Below are positions 6,083 to 8,792 of a stretch of DNA of 8,792 nt, piece by piece. The first letter of the stretch is position 1; each line of letters begins with the position of its first letter. The notes under the pieces are model-generated. The model worked only from the letters and a program-made list of their open reading frames with translations, was not told where the DNA came from and ran no database searches. Source of the DNA: Saccharofermentans sp. (GTDB lineage Bacteria; Bacillota_A; Clostridia; Saccharofermentanales; Saccharofermentanaceae); NCBI GenBank assembly GCA_024692105.1, contig JAILMZ010000028.1, forward strand, positions 1-8,792, in the 5' to 3' direction. The position numbers were made by a program, and so were the translations under genes.

Positions 6083-6988
6083 TTAAATATCGCGAGGGTT
6101 CATAAGTCCCATTTCATCACAGAAATCGTCAAGCATTCCAAGTGCTGTCGCATCCTCAGTGAAGTCGGTTACCGAGATGTACATACCGCTGTTGCCGTTA
6201 ACATAGAAAGCGATAAAAGCTCCTGCGGTCTCGGGCTCATCAAATTCCTCGACACCTTTCTCGCTTAAGGCGCATTTTGCGAGGAATGCCTTTGCATCAC
6301 CGTTTTCGTAAACGCTCATGCCTGTATCATAATTGTCTGATTCCGGGAATAATTCATCCGAGCTTTCGATCATCTTGGCAACAGCACTGCCATACCATTC
6401 CTGGAGGTATTCCTGATCGTCGAACGCATAATACATAACGATGATCTGGTAGTCAGAGGTGTAAGGATCCGCAGCCGTGAAGATGCACACATCGGTAAGA
6501 TGATCGTTGAAATCAGCATTATCCGAAGATACCGGATCGGCAAACTTGTCCAGAAGTTCAAAAACGGCATCACCGCTGCATACTACGGCAATACCATCCT
6601 GATACTGATCGATAGCATCTTCATCCCCGAGTTTTATGCTGTCAGTTATATCCAAAAAATCATCCACTTCATAACTGACATCAGAGCCGACTACATCCAA
6701 AGCCGCGACATAACTATCGATGGATAGATCGATCGGGTATTCTTCAAGATCGAATGTCTCGCCTTCGGGTGCTGTGACCGCCGCGGATGTTTCGGATTCT
6801 TCCGTCTCTTCGGAGGTCTCGGTCGTAGTCTCTTCCGTGGTTTCCGTTGTGGTGGTCTCTTCTTCCGTTGCCGACTCGGAAGCGGTTGTCTCTTCTTCCG
6901 TCTCCTCCGGCGCCTTTGCGCAGGATACGGCAGTAAGGACCATTGTCACGGCGAGTGCGGATGCAAGCAGTCTTGTAAGTTTTTTCAT
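6083..6988 (-). CDS. Lipoprotein with Thr/Glu/Ser-rich linker, upstream of the cyclase
   Basis: This 301-residue exported protein has the leader MKKLTRLLAS, a hydrophobic core and an Ala-Val-Ser-Cys lipobox (Cys23). Residues about 27-75 are a low-complexity Thr/Glu/Ser linker of the kind that spans the wall. The remainder (about 78-301) is an acidic globular region with two hydrophobic strand-like parts (Tyr-Gln-Ile-Ile-Val-Met-Tyr-Tyr at 180-187, Ala-Phe-Ile-Ala-Phe-Tyr at 257-262) and a helix-like C-terminus. No known motif is recognised. The ATG at 6986-6988 with GGGGG at 6996-7000 (7-nt gap) was preferred over an upstream in-frame ATG at 7012, because only the former gives a normal lipoprotein leader. 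It is the first gene of an apparent operon with the diguanylate cyclase, so a role in sensing or modulating c-di-GMP output is inferred from context only. Confidence 0.88.
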   Translation of the reverse strand: MKKLTRLLASALAVTMVLTAVSCAKAPEETEEETTASESATEEETTTTETTEETTTETSEETEESETSAAVTAPEGETFDLEEYPIDLSIDSYVAALDVVGSDVSYEVDDFLDITDSIKLGDEDAIDQYQDGIAVVCSGDAVFELLDKFADPVSSDNADFNDHLTDVCIFTAADPYTSDYQIIVMYYAFDDQEYLQEWYGSAVAKMIESSDELFPESDNYDTGMSVYENGDAKAFLAKCALSEKGVEEFDEPETAGAFIAFYVNGNSGMYISVTDFTEDATALGMLDDFCDEMGLMNPRDI

Positions 6989-7011
6989 ATAAATTCCCCC
7001 ATTCCCGATCA

Positions 7012-7036
7012 TATCTTCTGATCGTTTCCGAAGATA
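7012..7036. promoter_or_regulatory. Operator-like inverted repeat at the start of the lipoprotein-cyclase transcript
   Basis: TATCTTC (7012-7018) and GAAGATA (7030-7036) are exact reverse complements separated by 11 bp. The right arm touches the -10 box (7037-7042) and covers the predicted start near 7030, the usual place for a repressor site. It could also form a hairpin at the 5' end of the mRNA. The protein that would bind is unknown. Confidence 0.4.
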
Positions 7037-7064
7037 ATTATATCAAGTATTTTTGTCTTGTCAT
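7037..7064 (-). promoter_or_regulatory. Sigma-A type promoter of the lipoprotein-cyclase operon
   Basis: On the minus strand the -35 is ATGACA (7059-7064, 5 of 6), followed by a 16-bp spacer and a perfect TATAAT (7037-7042) preceded by TGA, making an extended -10. The predicted leader is about 40 nt. Confidence 0.7.
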
Positions 7065-7092
7065 AAGAAGACCTTTTATAGATCCTGAAACA

Positions 7093-7121
7093 TTGACATA
7101 AACGGGAGGGTGATGTTTAAT
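7093..7121 (+). promoter_or_regulatory. Sigma-A type promoter of the small membrane protein gene
   Basis: A perfect TTGACA (7093-7098), a 17-bp spacer and TTTAAT (7116-7121, 5 of 6). The predicted start near 7128 lies downstream of a possible ATG at 7113 and so favours the ATG at 7158. It is back-to-back with the operon promoter at 7037-7064. Confidence 0.65.
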
Positions 7122-7157
7122 CACTACTGCATTTCAAAACGAATATCTGGAGGGCCT

Positions 7158-7625
7158 ATGGCTGCCGAAGTTAAATTTACAGTTAAGAAGGCAACTGAAG
7201 AACAGCTGCTTACACCCACTTCAATAAGCGAAGAACTCGAACAGAAGTTTATCAAGAAAGCCAGGGCATCATCCATCAAACTGATCCCGGTCTCGTTCAT
7301 TGTGTCGGCAATAGTTATAGCCATCATTTTCCTGCTCGTGTATTTCCTGCACATTTTCGCCATAAGCACGATCGGACTTCTCTGCATCATCTTCCCGATA
7401 TATGCAATAGTCGATGCTTTTGCGACATCAAAAGCGATCAAGCAGAAAGACTATGAATTCTTCTACGGCGAGATAGCAGGCAAGGATGACAACGGCAGTT
7501 ACCAGATAAAGGGCCTCGACGAATTCAAGATGAGTCCTCTGTTCGGCAAGAAGGACTACAACCCCGGCGACGAAGCCCTCATCGCAAGGATCAAGAACGA
7601 TCTGAACATCATCTCAGAAGAATAA
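7158..7625 (+). CDS. Small membrane protein with two helices, unknown function
   Basis: I do not recognise this 155-residue protein. It has a charged N-terminal helix-like region (1-38), two adjacent hydrophobic segments (about 39-63 and 65-85) forming a likely hairpin, and a hydrophilic C-terminal part (about 95-155) that looks like a small beta-rich domain (Tyr-Glu-Phe-Phe-Tyr-Gly-Glu-Ile at 99-106, then Asn-Pro-Gly-Asp-Glu-Ala near 135-140). Both termini are probably cytosolic. The ATG at 7158 has GGAGGG at 7149-7154. Another in-frame ATG at 7113 also has GGGAGG upstream, but the promoter at 7093-7121 would start the transcript after it. The gene is monocistronic, divergent from the lipoprotein-cyclase operon and closed by a hairpin terminator. 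Confidence 0.8.
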   Translation: MAAEVKFTVKKATEEQLLTPTSISEELEQKFIKKARASSIKLIPVSFIVSAIVIAIIFLLVYFLHIFAISTIGLLCIIFPIYAIVDAFATSKAIKQKDYEFFYGEIAGKDDNGSYQIKGLDEFKMSPLFGKKDYNPGDEALIARIKNDLNIISEE

Positions 7626-7681
7626 AGAAAGCCCCGGATTTGAAGTGAACCCCTGAAGTTGAACAAACTTCGGGGCTTTCT
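7626..7681 (+). terminator. Hairpin terminator with an alternative fold
   Basis: AGAAAGCCCC (7626-7635) pairs exactly with GGGGCTTTCT (7672-7681), immediately after the stop codon. Inside, GAAGTT (7655-7660) pairs with AACTTC (7666-7671). A second set, CCCC at 7650-7653, could compete for the GGGG at 7672-7675. The 3' side is only moderately T-rich (TTTCTCTT). Confidence 0.65.
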
Positions 7682-7726
7682 CTTACCTTGTTTCATACTT
7701 GAGAGTGGTATTACTTGCGAGCGTTT

Positions 7727-7747
7727 TCCGCACAAGCGAAGCGCGGA
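7727..7747. repeat. REP-like inverted repeat
   Basis: TCCGCAC (7727-7733) and GCGCGGA (7741-7747) are reverse complements apart from one base, around a 7-nt centre. As RNA from the minus strand the pair forms seven base pairs including one G-U. No T-run follows, so it is not a clear terminator. It overlaps the first 20-bp direct repeat. Confidence 0.45.
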
Positions 7748-7762
7748 GGACCTAAGCGAGCA
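7743..7762 (+). repeat. 20-bp direct repeat, copy 1
   Basis: GCGGAGGACCTAAGCGAGCA occurs here and again, identically, at 7780-7799, a period of 37 bp. The sequence between the copies carries a small hairpin (AGTGA at 7763-7767, TCACT at 7770-7774). Only two copies are present in the window. It lies just past the 3' end of the guaA remnant. Confidence 0.85.
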
Positions 7763-7779
7763 AGTGAGATCACTCGATT

Positions 7780-7799
7780 GCGGAGGACCTAAGCGAGCA
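7780..7799 (+). repeat. 20-bp direct repeat, copy 2
   Basis: Identical to the copy at 7743-7762. It ends 7 bp before the stop codon of the guaA remnant (7807-7809). Its identity suggests recent duplication or a dispersed intergenic repeat family. Confidence 0.85.
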
Positions 7800-7806
7800 C
7801 TGATGC

Positions 7807-8058
7807 TTACTCGTACTCGACTGTTGCAGTAGGCTTCGGAGTATAGTCATAAAGCACTCTGTTAATACCGGGTACTTCATGAGTGATACGGTCAGTGATC
7901 CTGCACATCAGATCATACTCGATGGGCTCGACTGTAACCTGAACAACATCAGTCGTGTTGATCGCACGGACGATGCAGAGCCACTCGAAAGCTCTCTTGC
8001 CGTCCTTGATGCCTGTTGACTTGAAGTCGGGAACAACAGTAAAGTACTGCCATACCTT
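7807..8058 (-). pseudogene. guaA: 3' remnant of GMP synthase (glutamine-hydrolysing), C-terminal 83 codons
   Basis: Read on the minus strand, 83 uninterrupted codons before the TAA at 7807-7809 encode the C-terminal dimerisation domain of GuaA, the enzyme that aminates XMP to GMP. Landmarks are KVWQYFTVVPDFKSTGI at the start, RAFEWLCIVRAINTTD in the middle and RITHEVPGINRVLYDYTPKP followed by TATVEYE at the end. The last matches, from memory, the E. coli tail [24 protein letters not shown]-like ending. The amidotransferase, the ATP-pyrophosphatase domain and any start codon or SD are missing. The fragment begins directly after the TAA of the XRE gene (8059-8061) and in the same frame. It has no stop or frameshift, so the truncation may be recent. 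It is not expected to be translated, except by stop-codon readthrough. Confidence 0.85.
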
Positions 8059-8670
8059 TTAAGCAACCGGCTGACCTAATCCTAATACACTAACCAGGAT
8101 ACCCGGAAGGATGAACACCATGAATATAAGAAGCAGGAGCGTGATGCCTACCCAAATTGCCACAGATGCTTTGATCTTTTTCTTATTGCGCTCCTTGCTC
8201 ATCCTGCCCTTGAGCTGAAGTCCCGCCATTATCGTGTTGATCGCGAAGATGCCGCTGACAAGTATCAATAGTATCAACAGAATGCTTGGACTATAGCCAA
8301 GAAAAGAGGTAATAAAATAAGCAAGCATGGTAAGTACCGCGCATACCATTGTTCCCTGTCCGCAGAAGTATACCTTATCAAGGATCTTCTTTTTGTCTTC
8401 TTCAGTGTAGTCTGCTACCATTACCAAAGTTTCTTTCAAGTTCTCGTCCATTTTGTCACTCTTCCTTTCACCGCTAAGTAATTCTCGGATATCGATGTCG
8501 TAGAAATCAGCCAGTTCGATTAATATGCTGATATCCGGCATCGTGTTGCCGTTCTCCCATCTTGAGACGGATCTTGAAGATACATTAAACTTCTCGGCTA
8601 ATTGTTCCTGAGATAAGTTATGCTCATTTCTAAGTTCCTTAAGAAGGGAGCCTATCTTGATTTGATCCAT
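8059..8670 (-). CDS. XRE-family transcriptional regulator with membrane tail
   Basis: This 203-residue protein has an N-terminal Cro/C1-type helix-turn-helix (about 6-60: LLKELRNEHNLSQEQLAEKF, then SSRSVSRWENGNTMPDI), ending in Ile-Arg-Glu-Leu-Leu-Ser-Gly as in many Firmicutes XRE regulators. A charged linker follows (66-105) and then three or four hydrophobic segments (about 107-127, 129-150, 168-193), so the DNA-binding domain is probably tethered to the membrane. Its target is unknown; self-regulation is common in the family. The ATG at 8668-8670 with AAAGGAG at 8677-8683 (6-nt gap) was preferred over an in-frame upstream start at 8700, which lacks an SD. The gene is AT-richer than its neighbours where sampled (38% GC at 8281-8340, 33% at 8581-8640). 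It ends in frame against the guaA remnant. Confidence 0.92.
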   Translation of the reverse strand: MDQIKIGSLLKELRNEHNLSQEQLAEKFNVSSRSVSRWENGNTMPDISILIELADFYDIDIRELLSGERKSDKMDENLKETLVMVADYTEEDKKKILDKVYFCGQGTMVCAVLTMLAYFITSFLGYSPSILLILLILVSGIFAINTIMAGLQLKGRMSKERNKKKIKASVAIWVGITLLLLIFMVFILPGILVSVLGLGQPVA

Positions 8671-8742
8671 GTGTGTCTCCTTTCGAGATGAATGTAGCAA
8701 AAAGGGCTTTGCATGAACACGACAGAGAGTGAGAGATGCCGT

Positions 8743-8769
8743 ATTTTACATACCCGACAGTGATGTCTA
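8743..8769 (-). promoter_or_regulatory. Possible promoter of the XRE gene
   Basis: On the minus strand TAGACA (8764-8769, 5 of 6) is followed by a 15-bp spacer, shorter than ideal, and TAAAAT (8743-8748, 5 of 6). The leader would be about 65 nt and contains a small GCAAA/TTTGC inverted repeat (8697-8712). Related decamers at 8718-8727 and 8753-8762 (both containing CGACAG) flank the -10 and could be regulator sites. Confidence 0.3.
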
Positions 8770-8792
8770 GTTACAAAAATGCGGTGAAAAAA

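Noticed and set aside
5416..6105. Long plus-strand open frame opposite the cyclase
   Set aside because: It is antisense to an intact GGDEF domain, and its product has no recognisable domain; a shadow of coding bias.
6783..6910. Possible tandem DNA repeat with phase-variation potential
   Set aside because: It is the degenerate coding sequence of the Thr/Glu/Ser linker; units vary and are not a clean short tandem repeat.
7113..7157. N-terminal extension of the small membrane protein from the ATG at 7113
   Set aside because: It has an SD, but the best promoter would start transcription after it, and the extension resembles no signal or domain; kept as an alternative only.
7743..7799. CRISPR-like array
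   Set aside because: Only two 20-bp repeats with a 17-bp spacer and no cas genes.

Overview
The window looks like chromosomal DNA from a Gram-positive Clostridia-type Firmicute, possibly a gut or rumen anaerobe. The support is strong GGAGG-type ribosome binding sites, a LytR-CpsA-Psr cell-wall ligase, three acidic lipoproteins with MKK leaders, an XRE regulator with a membrane tail, and extended -10 promoters. Composition is mid-GC in most places sampled (55% at 961-1020, 58% at 3601-3660), with a more AT-rich patch near the right end. Placement below class is not supported.

Layout. 1-1948, minus strand: an LCP ligase (374-1948) followed downstream by the start of a lipoprotein gene that runs off the left edge (1-300). 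The 73-nt gap holds a 48-bp near-palindrome that covers the lipoprotein's SD and -10 box. 2143-2841, plus: a small AlkZ-related protein, ending only 2 bp from the end of a convergent polytopic membrane protein of unknown function (2844-4220, minus). 4332-5369, plus: a second acidic lipoprotein, closed by a bidirectional terminator (5389-5419). 5422-6988, minus: an apparent two-gene operon in which a third lipoprotein precedes a membrane-anchored GGDEF diguanylate cyclase. It has a good promoter with a palindrome at the predicted start of transcription. A back-to-back promoter drives a small two-helix membrane protein (7158-7625, plus) that ends in a hairpin terminator. 7682-8670: a palindrome, two exact 20-bp direct repeats, an 83-codon 3' remnant of guaA, and, directly in frame upstream of that remnant, an XRE-family regulator with a membrane tail (8059-8670, minus).

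How the genes fit. Most of the window concerns the cell envelope: attachment of glycopolymers to the wall, exported lipoproteins, c-di-GMP synthesis at the membrane and small membrane proteins. The lipoprotein/cyclase pair is the best candidate for a functional unit, since an outside lipoprotein could modulate a cyclase that has almost no sensor domain of its own. The guaA tail abutting the AT-richer XRE gene marks a rearrangement or insertion scar. No classical mobile-element gene, CRISPR array, tRNA or rRNA was seen.
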